Positions 34,196 through 45,239 of a stretch of DNA of 64,000 bases are shown one piece after another. The number at the start of each line of letters is the position of its first letter. Positions within the stretch are counted from its first letter, which is position 1. Source of the DNA: Endomychus coccineus. Lineage: Eukaryota > Arthropoda > Insecta > Coleoptera > Endomychidae. The stretch spans positions 14,933,631 through 14,997,630 of the forward strand of contig OY294070.1 in NCBI GenBank assembly GCA_958510875.1, given 5' to 3'. The translations under genes and the position numbers were made by a program. The notes below the pieces were generated by a model that was not told where the DNA came from, did not search any database, and saw only the letters and a list, made by a program, of their open reading frames with translations.

Positions 34196-35139
34196 ATAGA
34201 TGTTCTCAAATAAAGAAAATAGTTCATATAAAATGATATAACATACCGCGATCACTGTACAGCTGCCGCTATTATAACACAGATGTCAAGGCCTTACTTA
34301 CCCGGACTTATTTATTCAAATCAATGCTACGTAACACATGTATGGCAGAAAACAAGAAACCTAAACCTTCCTTCTAGTTCCGCTATTTTTCGAGATCTCA
34401 TACTAAACATCAAAAAAACCCATCCGGTATATTAATAACGACATTAGCAACTTCAAATATCACATATAACGTGGAGGAAGCATAGCTGTGATGGGGTTTG
34501 TATAATAATCAGTGTGATATATATTCCCGTATAATTTAAAGTTGTAGTAATTTAGACTTATTTATGTGCCACATGCTTCATTCAGATATATTTCAATTGT
34601 ATCTCGTTATTTTCGGAAGTTATTATACCAACTGGTAGCGCGAGCTAAAACTAAATACTGCCACGACGCAATTTAGAGCGCGAAGTAACGTGAAAGTTTT
34701 CAGCAAGATTTGATTAATCCCTCGTCTTTGTACGGCTTGGAGAGAAACAAATAAGACATTTTTAATTTTGAACGTACAGGTAGTTTGAAACTTGAAATGG
34801 CCTTTTTCGGAAGAAAATCAACATTGATGGTAGATGTGAGTTGATAAAATTGTACTACTGATAAATTCTTTGGAACTAAATGGATTGTTTACTTTTATTG
34901 TCAACCGTTTCCATTACCTAGCGTTACTTGTGCTGCAAATACTGAATAATGCATGGGCGAAAATGTCAATCTGTGGAGAATATACACTTTTTCCATATAT
35001 CAGAAACGGTCCAAAATAATTTAGAATCAATCGAAGTTATGAAAAAATCAATAAGAATTTGGGTGGAATGTTTACTTCCCTCACTATAAGGGAATTATTG
35101 TAATCGAATAGTATTATATATTTGACCATAAAGTACTGG
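34196..35139. other. Stretch without a recognised gene
   Basis: A scrap of about 25 bp at 34,327 (CGTAACACATGTATGGCAGAAAA) matches family A (18,100), too short to call an element. Nothing else recognised. Confidence 0.3.
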
Positions 35140-35372
35140 CTGTTATTCTTGACTTGTCAAAAGCTTTCCACCATAAATCATGATTATATTGCTCTCTTCA
35201 CTGTCTTGTTACGGAGTAAGGGGCAAAATGCAATCTTCCCCCTTGAATTGCAAAGTAACAACTGTTGTACCCCAAGGCACCATTTTAGGACTTCTATTCT
35301 TCATGATTTATGTAAATAATTCACTAGAGCATCTCTTATGCAGAGGACCCAGCCGTATATTTTCCGGCTAAA
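35140..35372 (+). pseudogene. LINE reverse transcriptase palm fragment
   Basis: Two overlapping frames hold one palm domain fragment: AVILDLSKAFHHKS-like text (35,140-35,180), then NCKVTTVVPQGTILGLLFFMIYVNNS (second half from about 35,255). The VPQGTxLGxLLFxIYVN motif is diagnostic of non-LTR reverse transcriptase. The sequence ends before the catalytic ADD box. A frame change lies near 35,170. Confidence 0.65.
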
Positions 35373-35589
35373 AATTGTCGGAATTTGAGACATTATGAAG
35401 TTTTCAGTCTGAATTTGATGAATTTAGACCACTGTAAACTGTCGCCTTATAATTTCAGGCCTGCGCACTGATGCAGTTAGCATCTCTTGCAGGATAAATT
35501 TACATGTATTTGTGTTGTATATCTACTCCTGCACAAACTTATTATTTCACTATAAATAAGAACCAATCACTACCATCCACTAAAAATAT

Positions 35590-35640
35590 TTTTTGGACTT
35601 TCCAGCTACCAAGTAGCCATCATCAGGATAAACTAATTTA
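35590..35640 (-). repeat. Degenerate hammerhead-like motif
   Basis: On the minus strand CTGATGA (35,626-35,620) is followed by a 7-bp helix (TGGCTAC/GTAGCTG with a TTG loop) and GAAA (35,602-35,599). The following GTCC could pair with GGAT beyond an A5/T5 hairpin, but the required U before the cleavage base is not in register. The core is present; helices I and III are doubtful. Confidence 0.4.
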
Positions 35641-36594
35641 CAAATCAAAATGTTCCTATTTAAATACTATTTGGTATTGCCTCACTTGAGTTAACGAACA
35701 TCACTTAGTATGTGCTTAAAAATCCCAAAATACAGAATAATTGAAAATATTTGAGGATTTCCGCTTTATCCTGCAAATTCCCCCCAAGCCCCTGAAATCT
35801 GCCCCAGAATGCAGCGTAGAGTTTTGTAAACATCAAATTCGTAATCAGCGACCCAAAAACCCCCGAGTAACAAATTTTGTCCAATTTTGGTTAATATTTG
35901 GTGAGCAACAATACGGTTCCGCAAATCGCATTATTTAGATGCATTTTTTGTATGCACAAATGCAACCAAGCTTTTCCTGGTAAAACAAATATGTAACATT
36001 TTTTTCTATTGTGTTTCTGAAGCAAATGGCGAAAACCGCATCTCGATACAGGTTGCCAGCAGAAAGGTATTTGGTTATAATTCCTCGACTATATAATCAA
36101 TTGGTGTAACTGAATCCGCTGAAATTTGGTATTTTTGAGTGGGTTTTTTGTATTATGTTGAATTCCAAGTGATGACCATTGACCATCTTTGATACTGTTA
36201 ATATCAAGGAAAGACAGCTGGTTGTCTGTTTCTATTTCTGCAGTGAATTTGAGTGAATGAAATTGTCTCTAAAGCCAATCTTCACTTATAATCGAAAATA
36301 CGCTAAAATTTTGGAAACTGATTTAATTTTGATTTCAAGGAAGTTTAATAGCCAATTCGACTTCGTCCAATCAGAGATTTACTAGATCGATTTTGAGTCG
36401 TATACAAAATGCTTTGTGGACCAAACTATTCTAACCCTAACACATAAAAAAATAATCGGGAAAAATCAGAGATAGCCGAACATCTTTAAAAAAACACCAT
36501 TGCTCTAGAAATTTGATAATTATCCAGGTAATTTAGATGGTATGGGAATGTTTTTTAACAGTATTTTCAATAATAAAGATTCTTGACCCAGTAT
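35641..36594. other. Stretch without a recognised gene
   Basis: No coding frame with family resemblance and no repeat partner found in the window. Confidence 0.3.
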
Positions 36595-36653
36595 GAATTA
36601 TATATAAAAATTCTCGGGAAATAGGTCACACTAACACTTTGTTTTAAATTTTC

Positions 36654-36695
36654 ATCTTTACGTACGTTTCGGTCCCACGACCATCATCAGAAGAC
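36654..36695 (-). ncRNA. Putative type-I hammerhead ribozyme
   Basis: Reading the minus strand: GTCTT (helix I, 5' side), CTGATGA (core box), T, GGTC-GTGG-GACC (helix II with a 4-nt loop), GAAA (core box), C-GTAC-G (helix III of two pairs, counting the A-U pair), TA with expected cleavage after the A at 36,659, then AAGAT (helix I, 3' side). Helix I pairs five bases including one G-U. ACGTACGT is self-complementary, so two copies could form a longer shared helix III, as proposed for the minimal hammerheads of Penelope-like elements. One extra T between CTGATGA and helix II departs from the strict consensus. Cleavage activity is not shown. Confidence 0.6.
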
Positions 36696-36697
36696 TA

Positions 36698-36752
36698 GCA
36701 CTTTGCACTTTGCACTTAGCACTTAGCCCTTTGCACTTAGCACTTAGCATTA
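36698..36752. repeat. 7-bp microsatellite, (GCACTTW) about 8 copies
   Basis: Eight near-perfect units of GCACTTT or GCACTTA, starting three bases beyond the helix I sequence of the hammerhead-like core. The sister copy at 10,386 lacks it, so it expanded after this copy inserted or in its source lineage. Confidence 0.9.
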
Positions 36753-37289
36753 TGTCAAGAAGGGTTTATTAAAACTAATTATAGCACAAGCGTCCATATC
36801 GCACAAATTTCAATCAAAAAAGCCCACGTCGTCGAAACGAACAGAACCACGAATAATCGAAATTATATCGTCAATATTAAAGTATAAAAATTTTTGTAAC
36901 AAGAATCCACTATTCAGTAATATTCTCATAATATACAAGCGCGTGTTGGTATAGTCTTATGACAACTGAAGATCGAAGTTATTTGTTGAGTATCTACTTT
37001 CGAACCAGATGTATGATTAATGAGGTACTTGAAAAAGGTTTCAGACCTGTATTGGAATATTACTATTAAGCATTCTTCCTAAAATATATTTTTAACTTTA
37101 TAAAGACGCATGTAGGAATTTGCAAGAGTTTTAATTGATTAAGTTAGTATAAATCTGACTTAATCCCCGAATATCATTCCTATGATTCACAGATTTGGAG
37201 TCACGTTTTATGTGAATCATCTCCAGGATAGATCTTTTATAATAATTGGTATTTTTAATGGATAAGGGGTGACTATTTCTTATTAATAG

Positions 37290-38090
37290 TGTTTTGGGGG
37301 ATCCACAGTGTGGCTGCCACAGGAACTATGAGAACAACCTCAACAGAGTCTGTAGAAGTTTTGCTCAACATACCATCACTAAACATTTTCATACATGGAG
37401 AAGTCTACTACTGGTCAGTGACCTGTAGAAGGCAAGCTCACATAAGCAAATTGCACGGTATGATGTATAATGGGCTATACAATGAGATGGAAACCGATCT
37501 CATGATGGGAATTCCATCGGACGAGATGCTTCCCAAGTATAACCGAGGAAGGTGCAGGAACAGGAATCTATGGCCAAGTCAAAGACAAGAGTCTCAGTGA
37601 GTATGGGTAAAGACGCGACGATATTCCAGACTTCGAGGAAAAACCATCGCCATTATAGAAAAGCGACTATAAAATCATTCAGTTCCTTACAGGTCAATAC
37701 CAATCTTCGGTCTTTAGCCCGGGTACCAGGCCAAACAGGTTACAAAGGCAACGAAGAGGCTGACTCACTGTCCCGAGAAGAAGCACTTGGGGCTCTAATT
37801 GGTCCAGAACCCTTTTCGAGAATGGTGGAAGATGAAGCGGGGCCAGAATAGAAGATCAACTAGAATTATGGTTGGACTCCCAGCAGAGCATTGTACACTC
37901 AACAAGCCCATGATTGAATGCAGAATCTGCATAAGGTTGTATCTGCCAGGAAGACGAGGAGACCTCAGTACACATACGGTGCTACTGCAAAGGCCTAACA
38001 AGGCTAAGGTTCTCAACGATAGGCAAAGGAAAAACCACAACCCTCCCATTATATGGAGGACCTAAAGTCTGCCCTGTCTAGTAATAAAGA
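37290..38090 (+). pseudogene. R1/LOA-like LINE relic, RNase H and zinc-motif part
   Basis: Pieces correspond in order to the C-terminal half of an R1/LOA-type protein: GTMRTTSTESVEVLLNIPSL (37,325-37,385, the linker after the reverse transcriptase), RNase H scraps, then ARVPGQTGYKGNEEADSLSREEA (last RNase H motif, about 37,720-37,790) and GPEPF. A cysteine-containing tail on shifting frames follows to about 38,090. Many stops and frame changes. It is a different family from the minus-strand element at 31,795-34,195, judged by wording of the shared motifs. Confidence 0.65.
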
Positions 38091-40368
38091 CAGCTTCAGA
38101 CAAGGAACTCTAACATAACAAGAAGGCATACACAATAGATCTGGAAAGGTCGCGGTGGTGACGCTGCTAGACCACAAGCTTCATACAATCTATCTATCCA
38201 CAGTGTGAAACTCTTTTATAGTTAATTATACTTATTACTCAGGTGCAGTTAAAGGTGGTAGGAGTAATACATAATATGGTTTTCTTCCTGATATTTTATT
38301 AGCGCCATCGTGTATGAAATGGCTGAAGCACGCTGAACATGAAACTGAAAGAACTCGAATATATAGCAAACTGTAGTAGAATTCTAAAAATAGCTACACC
38401 GCTTCTGTTACGATAATGCGTTAAAAAGATCGAATAAAATTGATAGTTTCACATTCTTTGTGAAACTATCCTGATTGGAAAATAAGCCAATTCACTTAAT
38501 TCAATTGGTTAGCCTCCATCTTATGTGAATTGAGAATATTGAACGTGTAACAAAGAGTAACGTTATCTCTACCCTCTGGCTAATGATATGGTGAAACAGT
38601 ATCAGTGGGCATAATGGTTTGCAAGATTGATCACCATATTAGAAATAGAAAAACATCAATGGATTCAAACGATTCGGAATATTATCATGACATCTTTTAT
38701 TCTTGGAATTGTCAACTGAATCTGGTATACGAATCGGTTCAAGACTGAATACCTAACAATTCCGTCTCATTCATTATGTTGGAGCATTAAAAAATAATAC
38801 TTTGAAAGCTAATACAATGTCCACGTCTGTATTTTTTTTTAATCGATGCGTGCCTTAACGGTCTCTGGGAGGGTGTTAATTATTCGGATACACTTTTCAT
38901 TCGTAGCATTTTAATGTGTGTCTGATTATGATCGAGCAGTTGTCAGGACTGGCGTAGTCGGGGGATCCTTCGTACCCAAGTCAACTCACCCTTTTGTTAA
39001 AAATCACGTCGTATATGGTGGTCGACGGCGATGCAAATTTAATGTGCTATAGTTTTCTGCGGATCTGGTGGTCAGGGAGAAAGCACTTTATGTCGATCGG
39101 AAATTCAGACGTGCGTTCGCGTCACATCCCAGATCCTTACCACGTGCTCTAATAATATCGCAGCACGAACCTTAACCAACCACACACCTCGAGTATTTGC
39201 ACATACAGTATGTTGATAAAACGTGAAACTTTTTCACTATTACGTATCTCTCTATTAGAGCCACTAAGCGATGGGCCCTTCTCCGAAAGATTTTTCATGG
39301 AATTAGTTGATTAACTTCGTCAAAAAACCGTTGCCTAAACATGAAAACATTCAATTCGAAGAATTGAATGTTTATTTTATTGTGACATTCCATCGTATTC
39401 TTACGAAATTGTTCAAACTTCACTCAATCATAATTAAAATTCTTATGGACATTGGCGAAAGTTAAAAAAAATGGCTACCTACAACCGGAGACGGTGACAG
39501 TTATATAATTGATTATACACACTAATATTTTGAAAAATAAAAAACTGTGTTCAGTGTTTTTATTAAAAAACAAATTATGCTAAAGCAACATCTCAAAATG
39601 CATCTATAAAAGTTTCAAGAATTTTGCTTACACGTTTTAGGAGAAAGTATGTGTTGAATAAAGATCAAGATAGACTTCCTCTGGTATTAAAGAAAGGGAT
39701 CGTAGCAAAAAATGTCAACGTATTGTGTTTGTATTTCTGTTCATTCATAACTCCCAATTACAGTTCCGTAGTCTCTTTTGCCTTGAATTCGTTCACTAAA
39801 ATTATTAGTATACGCTTTCGTCCGATTTGACCATAATCTGGAAAATCCCAAGCGATGCAATGAAAATAATGTATTATAGATTATGTCCAAGCGGCAATTT
39901 TGTTTGTGAGCTTATTTTTGGATGCAATAACATTAACTGAACATATTATGACCAAGCGACAATTCTAGGTTAGTAGGTTATTTGTGCGTTCATTTTCGGA
40001 TGCAAGAACTAACTGAACAAATAGTAGAAAGTTATGAGTTTTCAATCTACAGTGGTTTTATAAAAGAATCTCTAATTATTAATATCTTGAAAGCCCCACA
40101 TTGGGACTTGAATTTAATTTTGCCCTGACTAGCTAGTTGTCTTATTATTATGATTCTGGTTATTGTTATTCAACTTGATTTACTTTCATTGTATTGTACT
40201 TTAATATCAGTTTGTTTATTCAAATTGCAATATTCAATGATCTTATATTTTACCTACCTTTACTGAGTGAGCATCTTCTTCTAAATAGATTGTTTAAATT
40301 AATAATCTGACAAAAACTCCAATTTCAAGATAAGAGCTTCCGTCGTCTGCAGGAAGGCGGATCCCACA
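38091..40368. other. Long stretch without a recognised gene
   Basis: Nothing coding was recognised over about 2.3 kb. Region 38,930-39,180 is CpG-richer and single-copy here. A 68-codon frame at 39,624-39,830 has no domain. Region 40,080-40,300 is AT-rich and loosely resembles the start of the 1.6-kb AT-rich repeat family (AGCCCCACATTGGGACTTGAATTTAATTTTGCCCTGACTAGCTAG-like text), not enough to call. Confidence 0.3.
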
Positions 40369-40968
40369 ATGCCTAATATGCTGATGCCAGGTACAACTAC
40401 TCCTATGAATTCTTCCATAACAATGCTCGGGATCACCACCAACCTCTCGTGGGACGATCATGTGAGGTCCATTGCGAAAACCGCTTTACAAAAACTTGGT
40501 TTTCTATTCCGTACCAAGAATTACTTTACATCCCAGCAGCTCCTTAAAATCTACAAAGCCCAGATTCGACTTGTCCTGGAGTACTGTTCAAATGTTAGGA
40601 GTTCGGCTCTCAAACATACGCTGAAGCTCTTGGATTATATCCAGAAGAGCTATTCGTTTGATGGATGATGTCACACTATACGAGTTCATTGACCTCTCTA
40701 GAACGTCGTAGAAAGGTGGGAGATCTCTCCCTTTTCTATAGATGTTTCCATGGTCGGTGTTCATCAGAAATCTCGTGCCTATAACCTCCAAACCTTCAAG
40801 AAAAATACTCCTGTCCCTACTGCTGATGGCTCACACGATGATCTTCGAACATTATAGGTTTGCCTCTTCTGTAGATTTTGAAAGTAAGTTTCCTTCGTTG
40901 ATTACTCATTATCAGACCTCGGGAGATATGCCCTATCAAACTCTTTTTTTATGCTCTGAAAAATGCTA
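40369..40968 (+). pseudogene. Non-LTR family A, C-terminal fragment
   Basis: Thumb and C-terminal region of the family A reverse transcriptase: SITMLGITTNLSWDDHVRSI (40,405), AKTALQKLGFLFRTKNYF, KIYKAQIRLVLEYCSNV, KLLDYIQKS (to 40,650), then on other frames the terminal domain. The same DDHVRSIA text lies at 1,613 in the first family A copy. Only the 3' half is present, as in a 5'-truncated insertion, with frame changes near 40,650 and 40,740. Confidence 0.8.
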
Positions 40969-41868
40969 AAATATGCGCTTTCAAACCGCTAATATTCCCC
41001 ATGAACTTTTCAATTATGTGATTAGTTACTTTGCAATATAATATAATAATAGAGTAAATGTTTAGATAGAATAAAATAAAAAGTTCAATGGACATATAAT
41101 TTTATTTGTTGCTTACAAGTACAGGAATATAAATATTAAGTAGAATAATTTTGAAAACAATATACAATTAAAACTTTTCCTATGTTATCTGTTGAAAAAC
41201 TTGGACGTTTATCGTTTAACACTAACTTGTACTTATACAAAAAATTCCGCTCGACATCAACTGATGTTGATGTACAACATTTAAAGCTAGAGTATGCATT
41301 TAATGGCATTGCTGTTTCTAGCGTGGTACTACTACCGTTAATATAACTGCTAATATTTTTAATGATTTCGAAATCGGAATTTTTTATTTTTATACAATAT
41401 TAAGTTCATTTCGAATTCCTTCTGTTTTTATTTTTGGATATTTTCGATTCCGAAACCTCACCTTGAACCTAAAAAATTTCATTTAATGAACAAAACCAAC
41501 CTGCTTTTGAAAATAGGTAATTGACTTAGGTAAAAAACAAAAACGGTTAATGTTAGAACTAGCTGTTTTTTAGTAGTGTAACGAAGCTTAAATTTCGAAA
41601 GATTATTTAATTTAGATCAGGCAATAAATACGGATGTTACATGTAATTTCAGTTTGAACAGTTCATTATTTCAATAGATATGAATGAATTCCGAATGTGT
41701 ATTCCGTGATTGCCACTTTTCTAAATCTCCGTAATTTCAAATAAGTATAATTATTCAAATAGATGAATCTAATTCATGCCCGTTCAAAATTGAATTTCAT
41801 TCCGATGAAATATGTTGCAAAAACAGGGGTCTGGCCAGTTAAGACACCAAACTTTGTGCAGCCTTATG
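40969..41868. other. AT-rich stretch without a recognised gene
   Basis: No coding resemblance. Family A 3' UTR may continue a short way right of 40,970 but does not clearly match the copies at 3,945 or 14,560. Confidence 0.3.
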
Positions 41869-42080
41869 TATAAAAAGGGCGAACAACCTAAAATCTCCAA
41901 TAACACTTGTTTACTCCGCCGGGAAGAACTGGTGTGATATCATGAGCGCGAATTTTAGATCTAAAAAGTAGCGTCACTTTTAATCATTGTTCGGGGCATA
42001 AGTAAAAACTATTGGCACAAAAATAAGGATTTGGTGGAGCAGACCTGTCCAGAACCTCGAAAAACATATAAAAGCCGTGA
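41869..42080 (+). promoter_or_regulatory. Possible promoter patch upstream of the VNTR
   Basis: Two TATA-like boxes, TATAAAAAGG at 41,869 and CATATAAAAGCC at 42,065, lie in a locally GC-richer segment just before the 34-bp repeats. They could belong to the 5' region of a mobile element such as an LTR or LINE promoter. Start sites are not visible from sequence alone. Confidence 0.3.
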
Positions 42081-42094
42081 CAGCCGAAAGATCT

Positions 42095-42290
42095 TCTCTT
42101 GTGTTTTTGATTTTCAATCAGTGTAGTAGCTCTTGTGTTTTTAAATTTCGAGCCGTACAGTATCTCTTGTGTTTTTGAATTTCGATCAGTGCAGTTACTC
42201 TCTTGTGTTTTTGAATTTCGAGCAGTGTAGTAGCTCTTGTGTTTTTGATTTTCAATCAGTGAAGTAGCTCTTTTGTGATTTCGATTTTCA
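42095..42290. repeat. VNTR of about 34-36 bp, six copies
   Basis: The unit is close to CTCTTGTGTTTTTGAATTTCG followed by ATCAGTGTAGTAG. The last copy is cut at CAATCA, where the LINE reading frame begins. The 103-codon minus-strand frame at 41,984-42,295 is a translation of the repeat. Confidence 0.9.
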
Positions 42291-44293
42291 ATCATACTAA
42301 GATAATAGCAATTAAAGTAAAAAAAAGGTCATGCTGGATAACAAATGAGCTCGTATCAATTGTAGACAAAAAGAATAAAATGTACAAGCAATTTCAAAAA
42401 AATAGCAATAATTTGGAATTAAAATCTGAATACAGCAAACTCAGAAACAAAGTAAATAATCTATTAAAAAAATCCAAAAACAATTATTACAAAATGCAAA
42501 TAAACAAAAACGCACATTGTTCTACTACACTATGGAAAGTTGTAAATGAAATAAAAAATAATAGTAACATAAAAAATCAGAAAGTGCAAATAAATAGTGA
42601 AAATAATATATTGGAGAACACAAAAGACATAAGCAATAAATTCAATGAAATTTTTACAAATATGGGAAAAGGTTTAAGTTCTAAAATAAAGCCAAATATA
42701 AACCATGAAGAAAAGAAAACGATAAATAAAAACTCCATTGTGTTAGCAGAAACAGACTCAATTGAAATAATGTCACTTATTAAAAACTTGAAAAGAAACA
42801 AGGCGCCAGGAATAGATAATATAAAAGCTGATACTCTAAAGCAAATAGCACACCATATTGCAGAACCTCTGTCTCATGTAATAAATCAAATTTTTCAACA
42901 AGGCATTTGTCCAACTTTATTTAAAAAATCGGTGGTGAAACCCATTTTCAAGGCAGGTGATGACATGGACCCAACAAACTACAGGCCAATATCATTAATT
43001 ACATCATTTACAAAGGTCTTTGAAATTGCTCTCAAAACAAGGCTGTCTAAATTCTTAACAAAGTATAAAATATTATCCGCAAATCAATTTGGCTTCCAAG
43101 AAAAAAAGTCAACACAACATGCAATAGCTGAGTTAACTGCAAAAATATACAAAGCACTGGATAACAGAAAACCTGTGATTTGTGTGTTTATCGATTTAGC
43201 GAAAGCCTTCGACACTGTTTGCCATCAAAAATTATTTGATTGTTTAGATGATGTAGGTATCAGAAATACGCCCCTATCACTATTAAAAAGTTACTTAACA
43301 AATAGGCAACAACGTGTCAACATAAACAATACCTTAAGTAATTTTGAAATCCTAACTTGCGGTGTTCCTCAAGGCACTGTATTAGGACCACTATTGTTTA
43401 TTATATATCTGAACAACTTATTCAATGTAGATATCAGTGGATATATCATTAGTTTTGCTGATGACACCGCCATTTTCTTTGAGGGAACTACATGGTTAGC
43501 ATTGAAATCTATAGTAGAGAAGGACTTAATAGAAATAAAAAAATGGTTTGACAATAAACTGTTATCTATTAACTTTGATAAAACTACATTTCTTCCCTTT
43601 GCATCATATAAAAATAATCTACCTATATTTGATACTCTAGAAATACAAGGTGTAGATAAAAATATTTCTATTCAAGCGACACTAAAGGTCAAATATTTGG
43701 GTGTGTATATAGACAGTCACTTACGGTGGGATGTTCATATAAATTACGTTGTACGAAAGCTAAGATACATATTATATACTTTTAGGAACCTGAAACAAAT
43801 ATTAAATCGCAATCAGCTTAAAATATTGTATCATGCACTAGTAGAAACGCACCTTATTTATGGTATAGTAGGATGGGGTGGAGTCTCCAAAACTTACTTG
43901 AAAACTTTGGATATAATCCAAAAACGAATTTTGAAGCTTATTTTCAACAAAAACAATAGATTTCCTAGTAACGATCTATTTAAAGAAACAGAAATGCTTG
44001 ATATTAGACAACACTATTTCGCATGTTTAGCATTGAAATGCCACACTGAAAAAGTACTCACAAATCCTGGTCATGAATATAGGTTACGAAATAATAACTT
44101 AACTCTTAATAAAATTTCTAAAACCATTGGACAAAGATCTTTTGAATTCCTGTCTGTTATAATATACAATTATCTGCCCGTTGAAATCAAATTACTTAAA
44201 CAAAATCTATCATTTAAACGGGAATGTAAGAAATTATTACTAAATACTTCTCGTGAATTGATAAATAATATTATAGATTCGAAAAATGCATAA
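42275..44293 (+). CDS. LINE reverse transcriptase, 672-codon open frame, 5'-truncated
   Basis: A non-LTR retrotransposon reverse transcriptase of jockey/CR1 style, the only long uninterrupted enzyme frame in the window. It starts in the post-endonuclease linker (KRSCWITNELVSIVDKKNKMY, residues about 17-36), so the endonuclease and the true start are missing. The nominal first codon is a GTG inside the VNTR, not a believable initiator. Fingers: RNKAPGIDNIKADTLKQ, PTNYRPISLITSFTKVF. Palm: FIDLAKAFDTVCHQKLF, CGVPQGTVLGPLLFIIYLNN, catalytic SFADDTAIFF with Asp396 and Asp397. Then INFDKTTF, VKYLGVYIDSHLRWDVH and a C-terminal thumb to residue 672. Absence of stops suggests a young insertion, yet truncation should prevent autonomous movement. 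Expression would need an outside promoter and start. Confidence 0.88.
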   Translation: MISIFNHTKIIAIKVKKRSCWITNELVSIVDKKNKMYKQFQKNSNNLELKSEYSKLRNKVNNLLKKSKNNYYKMQINKNAHCSTTLWKVVNEIKNNSNIKNQKVQINSENNILENTKDISNKFNEIFTNMGKGLSSKIKPNINHEEKKTINKNSIVLAETDSIEIMSLIKNLKRNKAPGIDNIKADTLKQIAHHIAEPLSHVINQIFQQGICPTLFKKSVVKPIFKAGDDMDPTNYRPISLITSFTKVFEIALKTRLSKFLTKYKILSANQFGFQEKKSTQHAIAELTAKIYKALDNRKPVICVFIDLAKAFDTVCHQKLFDCLDDVGIRNTPLSLLKSYLTNRQQRVNINNTLSNFEILTCGVPQGTVLGPLLFIIYLNNLFNVDISGYIISFADDTAIFFEGTTWLALKSIVEKDLIEIKKWFDNKLLSINFDKTTFLPFASYKNNLPIFDTLEIQGVDKNISIQATLKVKYLGVYIDSHLRWDVHINYVVRKLRYILYTFRNLKQILNRNQLKILYHALVETHLIYGIVGWGGVSKTYLKTLDIIQKRILKLIFNKNNRFPSNDLFKETEMLDIRQHYFACLALKCHTEKVLTNPGHEYRLRNNNLTLNKISKTIGQRSFEFLSVIIYNYLPVEIKLLKQNLSFKRECKKLLLNTSRELINNIIDSKNA

Positions 44294-44635
44294 ATATAAT
44301 TGTTTTCATAAATTGTTCCTATATATGCCAACCTTTTATTACTCTATTTTATTAGTTATGGCTTATTATTTGTTTGTAGAATGTTGATATACGAATCCAA
44401 ATTTATTTTTACATTTTTTTTAGATTTACATTTATATATACTATTAATAACAATATGCTATTGTTTTGATATTTTGTCAAATTTATATTTTACATTATTT
44501 TGTATAAAACCACGTTCAAGCATTACATGTAATGCTTAAGTGGTTCCTTTCTTTATTTGTAATATTATGAATATATCTTAAATTGTCCTTTATGAACACA
44601 TTTAGTTACAAATAAATATTTATTTATTTATTTTT
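44294..44635 (+). other. 3' UTR and tail of the intact LINE
   Basis: AT-rich noncoding sequence after the LINE stop codon. It contains AATAAA near 44,611 and ends in a TATT/TTTA-rich simple tract around 44,610-44,636, as expected for a LINE 3' end. The exact end cannot be set without a second copy. Confidence 0.55.
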
Positions 44636-45239
44636 TAAATGTGATTTATTTTAGTACAAATAAAGCGAAGATATTTTATTTTTTTTATATTATTATAATC
44701 CGTACCGTTAAAGTGTGATTATCATATTAGAATCAAAGTGAAATAATTATTATCCGAGTTCAAGTCAGATTTGAAAAAGTGAATTAACAATAGTGTTCCG
44801 TTTAAGTGAAATTTCGTATAAGGTAAATGGCGTAATATTTTATATTCGGGCATTACGATATATCTTCCGAATCCGAACCGACCGTATTTAAATCGTTTGA
44901 TATATCGTAGTGCGTTTTAACAACATTTCAAGTAATATGGCTATCTGAATATTTACCGAATACAGCTATTACGATAGGACCTGTTTGATTCGTACTTTTC
45001 CGCAAATTGATCATTCCTGAATCATTTGTCAACCGATTCCGTACCGCAGAATTGAACTTAGTTACCGAACTTATCGTAGAGTTGATATCTTGAAAGAGTT
45101 TTCATTTACCGTTTGAGCTTCATTACATTTTCCGTCTGGGTGTAATTTTGTGAAATAATACCGTTCAATTGCATTTATATTGATTATTCTGCTCCATCTT
45201 TAACGAGCTAAGTTATAACCAGGTATCAATTGTAATTAA
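44636..45239. other. Stretch without a recognised gene
   Basis: Repeated words such as TACCG, TTACGATA and CGAATCC give it an unusual local composition (44,840-45,120), but no frame or known repeat was recognised. It could be a leader or terminal region of an unidentified element. Confidence 0.3.

Larger units (their letters stand above)
36595..36865 (-). repeat. Dispersed repeat with hammerhead-like core, copy 2
   Basis: Collinear with 10,277-10,503 (same strand) except for an extra 7-bp microsatellite at 36,698-36,752. It carries the better-preserved ribozyme-like core. Flanks outside these limits are unrelated between the two copies, so both look like independent insertions of one short element. 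Confidence 0.75.

Noticed and set aside
41984..42295. 103-codon minus-strand frame with repeated Asn/Lys/His words
   Set aside because: Translation of the 34-bp VNTR.
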